A stretch of 64,000 bases of DNA from Sulfurimonas autotrophica DSM 16294. GTDB lineage: Bacteria; Campylobacterota; Campylobacteria; Campylobacterales; Sulfurimonadaceae. A model generated the notes under the pieces. That model was not told the origin of the DNA. It ran no database searches and was given only the letters and a program-made list of their open reading frames with translations. Location: assembly GCF_000147355.1 (NCBI RefSeq), contig NC_014506.1, positions 1,054,001-1,118,000 on the forward strand. Reading direction: 5' to 3'. Positions within the stretch are counted from its first letter, which is position 1. Every line of letters begins with the position of its first letter. Positions 17,116 to 25,744 of this stretch are shown piece by piece. Made by a program: the position numbers and the translations under genes.

Positions 17116-17528
17116 AAAGCGCTTATAAACTGAACTTGAAAGAACTTGACTCTTTGGTAAATGATATTATCCGTGATTTTAAAGATGGTGTTGTTATCTT
17201 AAAAGGTGATTTGGCTGCAGGAAAAACAACTTTGGTGAAAAAGATAGCAAAAGAATTAGGTTATAAAGAGGATGTCACATCACCCACATTTTCACTGCAG
17301 CAATACTATGGAGACAAACTATTTCATTATGATATTTACAATCATGGACTTGAACATTTTATATCATTGGGAATGCTCGAAGAGTTAGAAAAACCGGGAC
17401 TTCATTTTATAGAGTGGGGTAGTGATGATTTGGTAGATATCTTACTGTCTGCCGGAATCCAAACAATGACAATAAAAATAGAAAAAATTTCAAACGATGC
17501 AAGAGAGTATAAAATATGCACACATTAA
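17112..17528 (+). CDS. tsaE: tRNA threonylcarbamoyladenosine biosynthesis ATPase TsaE
   Basis: A short P-loop ATPase (138 residues) with Walker A GDLAAGKTTLVKK and the family segments VTSPTFSLQQYY and LHFIEWGS. TsaE cycles the TsaB-TsaD complex that installs t6A37 in ANN-decoding tRNAs. The final Gly of the P-loop is kept, while the usual GAGKT appears as AAGKT. The gene overlaps trpD by 4 bases and lptB by 13, so the run is translated as a coupled operon. Confidence 0.93.
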   Translation: MKSAYKLNLKELDSLVNDIIRDFKDGVVILKGDLAAGKTTLVKKIAKELGYKEDVTSPTFSLQQYYGDKLFHYDIYNHGLEHFISLGMLEELEKPGLHFIEWGSDDLVDILLSAGIQTMTIKIEKISNDAREYKICTH

Positions 17529-18238
17529 AAGCAGCGGATTTAAAAAAGAAAATCAAAGATTTAGAAATAGTAAAAAGTGTAAGCCTTGAAGTTCATAGTG
17601 GAGAAGTTGTAGGCTTACTTGGTCCAAACGGAGCAGGAAAAACTACAACTTTTTATATGATATGTGGCTTAGTAGAAGCAACAGAGGGCAAAGTCTATTT
17701 TGACGGTGAAGACTTGATAGGTATGCCTCTGCATGAAAGGGCACTCAAGGGTATTGGTTATTTACCTCAAGAAGCTTCGATTTTTAAAGATTTGACAGTT
17801 GAAGATAACTTGATGATTGCAGCTGAAGTTGGAATAAAAGATAAGCAAGAGCAAGAGGCAAGAATAGTAGAACTCCTTGATATGTTTAATATTGAGCCTA
17901 TACGATATAGAAAAGGAATCAGCCTCAGCGGTGGAGAACGTCGTCGGGTAGAAATTGCACGTGCGCTTGTGAATAAACCAAAATTTTTATTGCTTGATGA
18001 ACCTTTTGCAGGAGTTGACCCTATCGCAGTAATGGATATACAAAAAGTTATACACCAGCTTATATCATATGATATTGGCGTGCTTATTACAGACCATAAT
18101 GTACGTGAAACACTTGATGTGTGCGACAGGGTATATGTTATAAAATCAGGCGAACTGCTTGCACAGGGAACCAGTGATGAAATCGGACAAAATGAAGATG
18201 TTCGTACGCATTATCTCGGCGAGAGCTTCAAGCTTTAG
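17516..18238 (+). CDS. lptB: LPS export ABC transporter ATP-binding protein LptB
   Basis: An ABC ATPase of 240 residues with Walker A GPNGAGKTTT, signature LSGGERRRVEIARAL, Walker B FLLLDEPFAGVDP and the switch His in LITDHNVRETL. The LptB-specific coupling region (YLPQEASIFKDLTVEDN) separates it from other branched ABC families. LptB powers lipopolysaccharide extraction from the inner membrane with LptF, LptG and LptC. The position immediately before rpoN is the classic lptB-rpoN order of Gram-negatives. Confidence 0.95.
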   Translation: MHTLKAADLKKKIKDLEIVKSVSLEVHSGEVVGLLGPNGAGKTTTFYMICGLVEATEGKVYFDGEDLIGMPLHERALKGIGYLPQEASIFKDLTVEDNLMIAAEVGIKDKQEQEARIVELLDMFNIEPIRYRKGISLSGGERRRVEIARALVNKPKFLLLDEPFAGVDPIAVMDIQKVIHQLISYDIGVLITDHNVRETLDVCDRVYVIKSGELLAQGTSDEIGQNEDVRTHYLGESFKL

Positions 18239-18252
18239 GAGTTTATGAAAAT

Positions 18253-19524
18253 ATGGGAGCATTAAGACAGACACAGGGGGTTGAAACAAAGCATAAGCTC
18301 TCAAACACTCTGCGTAATTGGCTTCCTATTTTACACTCAAGTCTCTCGGATTTGGGCGAAGCCATGACTCCTTTTGTAGAAGCCAATCCTGTCATAGAAG
18401 TAAAATCAGGCTATGAAGAAGATTTTGAAAAAAGAATTCCAAAAAAAATAATTTCTCGTGGGGTGAGCAACTCTAGAACAGAACAGATAGAAGCGTTGAC
18501 TATTCAACACAAAAGCTTATATGATGTTTTGGATGAGCAAATCGGTGCGCCGCTTTTTCCGACACCGATATCGCAGGAGATAGCTTCTTTTGTCATTGCA
18601 AATTTAGATGAACAGGGCTACTATGACGGCGATACAGAAGTTTTTTGTCAAGAACATGATATAAACATACAAAATTTTGAAAAAATCCGTCTGCGCTTCT
18701 TACATGTAGATCCGGTGGGTATAGGTGCAAAAGATTTGGCAGAGTCATTTTTGTTTCAGCTTGATAATGCAAATATTAGTGACAAGGCATATAGTTTGGC
18801 TGTAGAAATCATTAATGATATTCAAAATATTCATGCCTATTCCAAAGAGGAATCTTTTAGTGAAGTGATGCATGTCATTGCAACATTTAAAAACCCTCCA
18901 AATATCGAGTATCAGGAAGATTCCGCGCAGATAGTTCCTGACTTAATGATATACTTTAATGATGAACAACAGATAGAAGTCAAACTTAATGATGCTTATT
19001 ACCCTATTATAAATATTGACACCTCTTATGGTGTGGAACATGAATTTGTTACGCAAAAAATTAAAGAGGCAAAAAGTCTGGTAGATGCACTCGATATGAG
19101 AAAAGCAACGCTGTATAAAGTAGGGCTGATGATAGTCGAGTACCAGTATGAATTTTTTACAGGCGGACAGATTATGCCTTTGACGCTTAAAACTCTCGCT
19201 GATGAGTTTGGACATAATCCTTCAACTATTTCACGAGCTATTGCAAACAAATATATAGCCTGTGACAGAGGCGTACTTGCTATGAAAGAGTTTTTTACAA
19301 CCGCCATTGATGAAGATGTCAGTAATGCTGCCATAAAAGAGTATCTTATAGGACTTGTGAAGCAAGAAAGTAGAGCGAAACCTTTGAGTGACATGAAACT
19401 TTTAGACTTGATTCAAGAAAAGTTCAAAGTAAAAATGGTCAGACGAACCATAGCAAAATATAGAAAACAGCTCAACATTGCAGGTTCAAGCGAGCGGAAA
19501 AAACTGTACCAGTTGGGATTATAA
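18253..19524 (+). CDS. rpoN: RNA polymerase sigma-54 factor
   Basis: Region I is Gln/Leu-rich and binds activators (LRQTQGVETKHKLSNTLRNW). The central core-binding part spans about residues 60-200, and the DNA-binding part contains a helix-turn-helix (LADEFGHNPSTISRAIANKY). The RpoN box that reads the -24 element is present as VRRTIAKYRK near residue 395. Start at ATG 18253; an earlier ATG at 18245 opens only a six-codon frame. Sigma-54 drives the flagellar hook and basal-body class in Campylobacterota, which agrees with the GG-N10-GC promoter before flgL at 38516. Confidence 0.95.
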   Translation: MGALRQTQGVETKHKLSNTLRNWLPILHSSLSDLGEAMTPFVEANPVIEVKSGYEEDFEKRIPKKIISRGVSNSRTEQIEALTIQHKSLYDVLDEQIGAPLFPTPISQEIASFVIANLDEQGYYDGDTEVFCQEHDINIQNFEKIRLRFLHVDPVGIGAKDLAESFLFQLDNANISDKAYSLAVEIINDIQNIHAYSKEESFSEVMHVIATFKNPPNIEYQEDSAQIVPDLMIYFNDEQQIEVKLNDAYYPIINIDTSYGVEHEFVTQKIKEAKSLVDALDMRKATLYKVGLMIVEYQYEFFTGGQIMPLTLKTLADEFGHNPSTISRAIANKYIACDRGVLAMKEFFTTAIDEDVSNAAIKEYLIGLVKQESRAKPLSDMKLLDLIQEKFKVKMVRRTIAKYRKQLNIAGSSERKKLYQLGL

Positions 19525-20268
19525 GTGGATGTTAAAAAACTGTTGGATGCAGAGGCAGCTTTACGAAATATTTCAAGTGAAATAAATCAGGAAAAACCTG
19601 ACCCGATTTTAGTGGCGCACAGATATAAAGACCCTGTAATTGCTCTCATTTGTGCGCTTTTTGCCTATGGAAACGTGAAGCAAATTGTAAAATTTTTAGA
19701 CTCTTTAGATTTTTCACTTTTAAATGAAGATGATGCCGTGATAGAGAATGCTTTGCAAAATTACTATTATAGATTTCAAACCGGTGCAGATATTTCCGCA
19801 CTTTTTATAGCGCTCAAACGGTTACATGTAACCCAAACATTAGAATCCGTGTTTCAAAGTGCATATAATGAGAAAAAGAACGTCATAGACGGCATAAATG
19901 CGCTGATTGAAAAGCTCAACTCACTCTATACACATAATTCAAGAGGCTATACTTTTTTACTCTCAAAGGTAAGCACAAAAACAAAAGGTGCAGGTTCATT
20001 AAAGCGGTGGATGATGTTTCTCCGTTGGATGGTTAGAGATGATAATATAGATATGGGCTTATGGAAAGGGATAGACAAAGCCGATCTGATTATGCCACTT
20101 GATACGCATACATTTAATGTGAGCCGGCGTTTAGGACTGCTGCAAAGAAAAACATATGATTTAGAGGCGGCAATAGAACTTACACAAACATTAAAAAAAT
20201 TTGACCCAACAGACCCGTTAAAGTATGATTTTGCCTTGTACCGGCTCGGGCAGGAAAAAATAATATAG
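19525..20268 (+). CDS. TIGR02757/DUF2400 family protein
   Basis: A 247-residue cytosolic protein with the family's C-terminal signature, MPLDTHTFNVSRRLGLL followed by KKFDPTDPLKYDFALYRLG. This part resembles the helix-hairpin-helix fold of DNA glycosylases, but no function is established. The start is GTG 19525, directly after the rpoN stop, with no ATG in frame nearby. It closes the S4-trpD-tsaE-lptB-rpoN run, and the patatin gene follows after 22 bases. Confidence 0.85.
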   Translation: MDVKKLLDAEAALRNISSEINQEKPDPILVAHRYKDPVIALICALFAYGNVKQIVKFLDSLDFSLLNEDDAVIENALQNYYYRFQTGADISALFIALKRLHVTQTLESVFQSAYNEKKNVIDGINALIEKLNSLYTHNSRGYTFLLSKVSTKTKGAGSLKRWMMFLRWMVRDDNIDMGLWKGIDKADLIMPLDTHTFNVSRRLGLLQRKTYDLEAAIELTQTLKKFDPTDPLKYDFALYRLGQEKII

Positions 20269-20290
20269 CTAAAATACTGGAGTATGCGAA

Positions 20291-21061
20291 ATGAAAAATA
20301 ATCAATTTCCAAAAGAGATAGGCTTGTGCCTCTCAGGAGGAGCAGGTCGTGGGGCTTATCATTTGGGTGTTATTTCAGTATTGCAAGAAAATAATATACA
20401 AATTAAAGCCATAAGCGGTACAAGTATTGGTGCCCTAATCGGTGCATCTTTGGCATGTGGGAAGAGTGCTGAGTATATTTTGGAAGTGATACAATCAAAA
20501 GAGTTTCGCTCTGTTTTTCAAATCTCTTTGGGACGTGGCTATATGTTTAAACTTAAGTCTAACGCAGCAGTTATCAATAAACTTATTGATAAAGAGAGCT
20601 TTGAAGAACTTGACATACCCTTAAGTGTTGTGGCATGCGATGTAAAAAATGAAAGCGCAGTTTATTATAATAAGGGCAAGGTCCTTAAAGAAGCAGTCTT
20701 AGCGTCTTGTTCTATTGCACCAATATTTTGTCCTGTGTATGTAAATGAGACACTAGTCGTAGACGGCAGTTTGGTAGATAATTTCCCGGTTGAACAGTTA
20801 TATAAGTATAATTATCCGATACTTGGCATAAATCTTTTTCCAAAGTATAAAGAGGTTCCAAAAACTATGCTGGGCTGGCTGAAAAAGAATATACATACAG
20901 CATGGCACTCTAAATATGCCGTTAAAAAAGAGCTGTGCGATATATACTTGTGCAATGAAGAACTTCTAAATGTAAAAATATTTTCATTTAAAGATATAAA
21001 TAAAGCATATATGCTGGGAAGAGAAGATATGCAAAAAAATTTAGAAAAAGATGCGCTATAA
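20291..21061 (+). CDS. Patatin-like phospholipase
   Basis: A 256-residue patatin-fold lipid acyl hydrolase of the bacterial RssA/YlbK type. It has the oxyanion-hole Gly-rich turn LSGGAGRGAYHLG, the nucleophile Ser in GTSIGAL (GxSxG) and the dyad Asp in VDGSLVDNFPV. No signal peptide is seen, so it probably acts on the inner face of the membrane. A GGAG ribosome binding site lies before ATG 20291. It is the last intact gene before a small scar of decayed accessory genes. Confidence 0.88.
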   Translation: MKNNQFPKEIGLCLSGGAGRGAYHLGVISVLQENNIQIKAISGTSIGALIGASLACGKSAEYILEVIQSKEFRSVFQISLGRGYMFKLKSNAAVINKLIDKESFEELDIPLSVVACDVKNESAVYYNKGKVLKEAVLASCSIAPIFCPVYVNETLVVDGSLVDNFPVEQLYKYNYPILGINLFPKYKEVPKTMLGWLKKNIHTAWHSKYAVKKELCDIYLCNEELLNVKIFSFKDINKAYMLGREDMQKNLEKDAL

Positions 21062-21086
21062 TTTAATTATTAAATAATAGGAGTTT

Positions 21087-21259
21087 ATGATGAATCGTGA
21101 TTATGTTTTAAGTTTATTAGCACAATAGAAGAAAAATAATTACGATAAATACGGCATAGAGAAGTATTGATATATTTGGCTCCGTTGCTCGTGGAGAAGC
21201 AACAGATTTGAGTGATGTAGATGTTTGCATATAAGCAAAAACTCCTGATATGTTTATAG
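21087..21259 (+). pseudogene. Decayed MNT-type nucleotidyltransferase (antitoxin-like)
   Basis: The start MMNRDYVLSLLAQ follows an AGGAG ribosome binding site, but a TAG interrupts it after residue 13 and a TGA follows YGIEKY. After a frame change the protein continues IFGSVARGEATDLSDVDVCI, the GS-x-D-x-D signature of minimal nucleotidyltransferases. It is broken again by a TAA before AKTPDMFIEV and a TAG. At least three stops and one frameshift make it a pseudogene. Intact relatives pair with HEPN proteins as toxin-antitoxin or abortive-infection modules. No HEPN partner is seen here. Confidence 0.8.
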
Positions 21260-21733
21260 AGGTGTAGTATATTTTTAAACAATCACTCTTTTTCGCCTTA
21301 TAGAAGTAATGATATGGCTTATACTCTCTTATTTGATATGAATCTACTCTTTGAATCTTATGTTGCATATTTTTTCAAAAAAAATTATCAAGATAGAGAT
21401 GTTAAAACACAAGACAGACAATATAAACTTGTAGAATCTCATGATTTATTTCGATTAAAACCTGATATTGTAATTGATAAAAATATTATATTAGATACAA
21501 AATGGAAATTGATAAATCAAGAGAGTAAAAATTATGATTTGTCACAGGCAGATTTATATCAAATGTATGCCTATGGTAAGAAATATGATGCTAATGATAT
21601 TTATTTAATTTATCCTAAAACTAAAGATTTTCAATCATCTTTAGATGTTGCTTTGGCATATGATGAGAGTTTAAATGTTCATATTTTATGTTTTGATTGT
21701 ATAGATATTAATAAAAATATATTTATTTTTTAA
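21260..21733 (+). pseudogene. C-terminal remnant of McrC-type restriction subunit
   Basis: The frame is open from 21260 and reads as the C-terminal half of McrC: NNHSFSPYRSNDMAYTLLF, then MNLLFESYVAYFF, then the PD-(D/E)xK nuclease core LKPDIVI...ILDTKWK and QMYAYGKKY. The N-terminal half is missing and there is no McrB. The first ATG (21314) falls inside the conserved region, so this is a truncated leftover, not a small gene. The nuclease residues are intact, so a short product might still fold. It abuts the decayed nucleotidyltransferase, which marks a deletion junction in a former defence island. Confidence 0.75.
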
Positions 21734-21777
21734 TTTTTTCTATGTATTTATGTTTTCATACCATGTTAAATTTATCA

Positions 21778-21870
21778 ATGACTTTATTATTTTTAGATAT
21801 AATTTCTTCAACAGAAGAGTTCGGCCTTGCTAACCTTACTGAAGTTAGTTCAACTAGAGTCGGATATTAA
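21778..21870 (+). CDS. Possible 30-residue ORF in the scar region
   Basis: A short frame (ATG 21778, stop 21868-21870) encoding MTLLFLDIISST followed by EEFGLANLTEV and SSTRVGY. There is no clear ribosome binding site. The second half is GC-richer than the surrounding DNA and looks protein-like, so it may be the tail of a lost gene rather than a real small protein. The stop overlaps an ATG of the next open frame. Confidence 0.2.
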   Translation: MTLLFLDIISSTEEFGLANLTEVSSTRVGY

Positions 21871-21896
21871 TGATAAAATATGAAAAAGGCGTAAAC

Positions 21897-22328
21897 ATGG
21901 AGTGCGAATTTCCTACAATAAACTTGAATACGGATGAAGTAAAAGAAATTTTTGAGAGTGTTAAAACTATTGCAGTTTTAGGACTTTCACCTGATGAGAG
22001 TAAAGACAGTCATAGAGTAGCTAAATATCTTCAGGCTCATGGCTATAAAATAGTGCCGGTTTACCCAAAAGGTGAAACTATTTTAGGCGAAAAAGTCTAT
22101 AAATCCTTAGCAGATATTCCTTTTGAAGTTGATATGGTTAATATTTTTAGAAAACCTGCTGCACTTGATGCTATTGCTGATGCTTGTATTGCCCGCGGTG
22201 ATGTGAAGGTGTTTTGGGCTCAAAAAGGCATCGTTAATAATGAAGCTGCAAAAAAAGCACAAGATGCGAGTATGAAAGTAGTACAAAATCGATGTTCTAT
22301 GGTTGATCATAGAAATCTTCAGGCGTAG
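21897..22328 (+). CDS. CoA-binding protein (YccU family)
   Basis: A Rossmann-fold protein of 143 residues related to the CoA-binding domain of succinyl-CoA synthetase alpha. It has KTIAVLGLSPDESKDSHRVA at the nucleotide-binding turn, YPKGETILGEKVYKSLADIP and VFWAQKGIVNNEA near the end. The family's role is not established. I choose ATG 21897 because AAAGG lies seven bases upstream; the frame opens nine codons earlier at 21870. The ilvA-type gene follows three bases after its stop. Confidence 0.88.
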   Translation: MECEFPTINLNTDEVKEIFESVKTIAVLGLSPDESKDSHRVAKYLQAHGYKIVPVYPKGETILGEKVYKSLADIPFEVDMVNIFRKPAALDAIADACIARGDVKVFWAQKGIVNNEAAKKAQDASMKVVQNRCSMVDHRNLQA

Positions 22329-22331
22329 CCG

Positions 22332-23534
22332 TTGATACCATTACAAAAAATAAAAGATGCACAAAAACGTATAGAGGGTGTGGCTGTAAATACACCTTTT
22401 TCTCATGCTCCTTATCTCAGTGAAATTGCCGGATGCAATGTTTATTTGAAAAAAGAAAATTTACAGATAACCGGTGCTTTTAAACTTCGCGGCGCATATA
22501 ATAAAATAGCTACCTTAACACCGCAGCAAAGAGAATGCGGTGTTGTTGCGGCAAGTGCAGGCAACCATGCACAAGGCGTTGCCTACTCAGCTGCAGCATT
22601 TGACACAAAAGCAGTTATTGTTATGCCTGAATCTACACCGCTTACAAAAATAGACGGTGTGAAACATTTCGGCGCAGAGGTCATACTTGCAGGAGCAAAT
22701 TATGATGAAGCCTATGCTTATGCAAAAGAATACGGCGAAAAAAATCATTTAACTTTTGTACACCCTTTTGAAGATGAAGAGGTTATGGCCGGGCAGGGTA
22801 CTGTTGCCTTAGAGATTTTAGACAAATGCAATGAACTTGATGCTGTCCTCATTCCTGTCGGCGGCGGCGGCCTTATAGCAGGTATGGCCAGTGCGATTAA
22901 AGCGATAAACCCAAATATAAAAGTCATCGGTGTAAGTGCCAAAGGTGCTCCGGCATTTAAAAATTCTTTTGATTTAAAAAGGGCTGTTGATTCAACAAGT
23001 GTGAGAACTATAGCTGACGGAATAGCCGTACGAGATACATCATCCATTACGCTTGGATATGCCTTAGAATGCGTAGATGAAATAATCAGTGTAGATGATG
23101 AGGAGATAGCGAGTGCTATACTGTTTTTACTTGAAAAACAAAAACTTGTCGTAGAAGGAGCAGGCTCTGTCGGTGTTGCCGCTTTATTGCATCATAAGTT
23201 AGATTATTTAAAGGAAAAAAATGTTGCAGTGGTATTGAGCGGCGGGAATATGGATGTCACTTTACTTTCTGTAATTATAGAAAAAGGTCTTTTAAAATCC
23301 CATCGTAAAATGAAACTCACAGTCACATTAGTTGATAAACCGGGTTCATTAATGCGTTTTACGCAAATACTGCAAGAGTTAAATGCAAATATCGTTCATA
23401 TTTCTTATGACAGGACTTCTATATCGCTGGATTACGGTGATGCAAACGTTACTGTGCATATGGAAACAAAAGGTAAGCAGCATCAAGAAGAAATTAAAAA
23501 GGCTCTCATTAAAGAGGGTTATTTAAGGAATTGA
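22332..23534 (+). CDS. ilvA: Threonine ammonia-lyase (biosynthetic/catabolic type with ACT domain)
   Basis: A PLP enzyme that deaminates threonine to 2-oxobutyrate, the entry to isoleucine. The PLP lysine lies in TGAFKLRGA, the phosphate-binding glycine loop is VGGGGLIAGM, and ASAGNHAQGVAY is typical of the fold II family. The last 75 residues form a single ACT domain (VTLVDKPGSLMRFTQIL), as in the shorter TdcB/IlvA enzymes of 400 residues. The start is TTG 22332, three bases after the preceding stop; no ATG suits. The ilvBN genes lie 2.2 kb downstream, and the two together cover the first steps of branched-chain synthesis. Confidence 0.92.
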   Translation: MIPLQKIKDAQKRIEGVAVNTPFSHAPYLSEIAGCNVYLKKENLQITGAFKLRGAYNKIATLTPQQRECGVVAASAGNHAQGVAYSAAAFDTKAVIVMPESTPLTKIDGVKHFGAEVILAGANYDEAYAYAKEYGEKNHLTFVHPFEDEEVMAGQGTVALEILDKCNELDAVLIPVGGGGLIAGMASAIKAINPNIKVIGVSAKGAPAFKNSFDLKRAVDSTSVRTIADGIAVRDTSSITLGYALECVDEIISVDDEEIASAILFLLEKQKLVVEGAGSVGVAALLHHKLDYLKEKNVAVVLSGGNMDVTLLSVIIEKGLLKSHRKMKLTVTLVDKPGSLMRFTQILQELNANIVHISYDRTSISLDYGDANVTVHMETKGKQHQEEIKKALIKEGYLRN

Positions 23535-23537
23535 TTT

Positions 23538-25664
23538 ATGAAACTCGTCAATAGTAAAAGTGTAGTACAGTCGGTAGTATTACTACAGATATTGGACGAT
23601 AATACTCTTGTAGTTGTTGACGCAAACACAACAGTTCGATATTTTAAACATGACAGCTTAGAATTATTTGGCGGTTTTAAGGTGGGGATTAATCATGAGC
23701 GATACAAATCCAGTGTTGTTGCATATAGTCAAAATGGAGAATATCTGGCAACTTTAAGTGCAGACTGTAGAGAATCCAGACTTTATAATACACAATCCAA
23801 ACAAATGGTGACAAAAGTTGACAGGCATCATGGAGAGGCTTCTTGTGTAGGTATTGATCCTCTTTCAAGATATATGTTTTCATGTGGAGATGATGGAAAA
23901 ACTTTCGCAATCGATGTCAAAAGTGGAAAACTAGTCTTTACTCTTCCTCACCACGCTGATACAATAAATGATATTGCATTTACAAAAAATGCAAATTGGG
24001 TTGCGACAGCAAGTTATGATAGAAAAATTTCTCTTTTTAATCTTGTCACTATGTCTCCGAAAGATAAACTAATCGCACATTCTGCACCTGTTATAAAATT
24101 AAATTTTTTTCATAAAAACAAACTTGTAAGTGTAGATAAAAACTCAAGTGCCATTATATGGGATATCTACACAGGCAAAGTGTTGCAGCGTTTAGAAGGT
24201 ATTCATGATGAAGTTACACAAATGTGTATCAGCGGGGATGAACAGTTTTTATTTCTTGGTACGACATTGGGATATATTCTGCTTTATGATTTAAATACTT
24301 ATGAATTAATATCAGGTAAATATATTAAAATGGTTTCTCCAATAACAGCTTTAGAGTTTGATGTAGAGCTGAATTATCTTATTGTTGGGACAGATGATGG
24401 CTTTTTAATGCAGTATGATATTTATGAGGGAGAAGAGAGATTAAAAGAACTACTCAAACGTAAAGATTTTGCCGAGATACACAAACTTGCAGAATATAAT
24501 CCCATACTAACATATACAAAAGTATATAAGCTTATATCTAATCTTTGGAAAAATACTTTCAAACAGGCCAAAATAGCACTGCAAAATGGTGATAAAAACA
24601 AGGCAATGCTGTTGTTTAATCAATTTAAAAATATTCCTTCAAAAAATAGAATTATTCAAAAGTTAATAAAAGATTATGTTGAATTTGACAAGTTCTTAAA
24701 TTTTGCAAAAGAGGGAAAATTGGCACTAGCTTACAATCTTGTAAATACATATCCTGTGTATAAAGAATCAAAAATTTATCAGGCACTTGAAGAGCGATGG
24801 AAAAAAGCATTTGTTCAGGCCCAAAAATATATTTTACAGCCAAAGGGTATACCAAAAGCTAAAGAAATTTTAGCTCCATACAGAGGTATAAGTGAAAAAA
24901 CAAAATTTGTTCAAGAAATATTGACAAAAGGTGAAATTTATAAACGGCTTAAAGATGCTATTGGACAAAAAGAGTTTAAAATATGCTTCGAACTCATTAA
25001 ACGCCATCCTTTCTTAAAAGAATTTCCTGATTATGATGCCCTGATGACATATGGAGACACACTTTATATTCAAGCACACAAATACATTAAAGAAAATAAT
25101 ACGCATTCTGCTTTAAAACTTTTACAAGTATTAAAAGTTTTCAGTGATTTTAGCGAAGAAGCACAAGAACTTATTCAAGAAATACAAACAAAACAAAAGT
25201 TTTTTAATGCTGTACAAGATAATGATATTGCAACTGCATACAATATGATGGCAGTTTCAGAAGATTTACTGGAAACAGATGATGGTGTAATATTGCAGCA
25301 ACAATGGAATAATGATGTCATGAAGGCTAATAAATATGCTGCTCTTGGGAATGTGCAGGATGTATATGCGGTTTTAAAGCCATATATGAAAATAGAGTCA
25401 AAATATACTTCTTTGGCAACAATATTTGGATGGTGTTATATAGTTCAACTCGAAACTGCTTTAGAACAAAATATTCCACAAACTGTTCTGGAAAAGGGTA
25501 TTAAAAATTATATACTAAGTTTTGGTTTACAGGACCAAATTGAAGATTATTTTGAATCTTTTAAAAAAAAATATCCAGCTTCAAAATTAAACTTTGAACT
25601 TTTAAAAAAGGGTGCTATCTCAATGTGGCGGCCTTCAATGATTGTAAAATCAATTTTAGATTAA
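23538..25664 (+). CDS. Uncharacterised protein with WD40-like propeller and helical repeats
   Basis: Residues 1-300 form a beta-propeller of WD40-like blades. Recurrent core signatures are SAVIAYSQNGEYLATLS-like turns, CGDDGKTFAIDVKSGKL, TASYDRKISLFNL, SAIIWDIYTGKVL and LGTTLGYILLYDLNTY. From about 310 to the end it is all-helical, in repeated units of about 70 residues that share AYNLVNTYPVYKE or CFELIKRHPFLKE turns. There is no signal peptide or membrane segment. The layout recalls eukaryote-like scaffold proteins, but no family is assigned. It follows ilvA after three bases, so it is probably expressed with it despite no evident link to amino-acid synthesis. Confidence 0.75.
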   Translation: MKLVNSKSVVQSVVLLQILDDNTLVVVDANTTVRYFKHDSLELFGGFKVGINHERYKSSVVAYSQNGEYLATLSADCRESRLYNTQSKQMVTKVDRHHGEASCVGIDPLSRYMFSCGDDGKTFAIDVKSGKLVFTLPHHADTINDIAFTKNANWVATASYDRKISLFNLVTMSPKDKLIAHSAPVIKLNFFHKNKLVSVDKNSSAIIWDIYTGKVLQRLEGIHDEVTQMCISGDEQFLFLGTTLGYILLYDLNTYELISGKYIKMVSPITALEFDVELNYLIVGTDDGFLMQYDIYEGEERLKELLKRKDFAEIHKLAEYNPILTYTKVYKLISNLWKNTFKQAKIALQNGDKNKAMLLFNQFKNIPSKNRIIQKLIKDYVEFDKFLNFAKEGKLALAYNLVNTYPVYKESKIYQALEERWKKAFVQAQKYILQPKGIPKAKEILAPYRGISEKTKFVQEILTKGEIYKRLKDAIGQKEFKICFELIKRHPFLKEFPDYDALMTYGDTLYIQAHKYIKENNTHSALKLLQVLKVFSDFSEEAQELIQEIQTKQKFFNAVQDNDIATAYNMMAVSEDLLETDDGVILQQQWNNDVMKANKYAALGNVQDVYAVLKPYMKIESKYTSLATIFGWCYIVQLETALEQNIPQTVLEKGIKNYILSFGLQDQIEDYFESFKKKYPASKLNFELLKKGAISMWRPSMIVKSILD

Positions 25665-25695
25665 TACTTTAACCTCAATTATAGTTCTCCTAAAG

Positions 25696-25701
25696 TATAA
25701 T
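25696..25701 (+). promoter_or_regulatory. -10 box (TATAAT) of ilvBN
   Basis: TATAAT 43 bases before the ilvB start, followed by an AGGAG ribosome binding site at 25733-25737. No leader peptide or attenuator hairpin is visible in the short leader. Confidence 0.5.
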
Positions 25702-25744
25702 TAGCGAATTTTTAAAATTATATATTATTTATAGGAGACTTTTC

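Noticed and set aside
21087-21259. Intact toxin-antitoxin gene read through stop codons
   Set aside because: It carries TAG, TGA and TAA stops and a frameshift; recoding of all of them is not credible.
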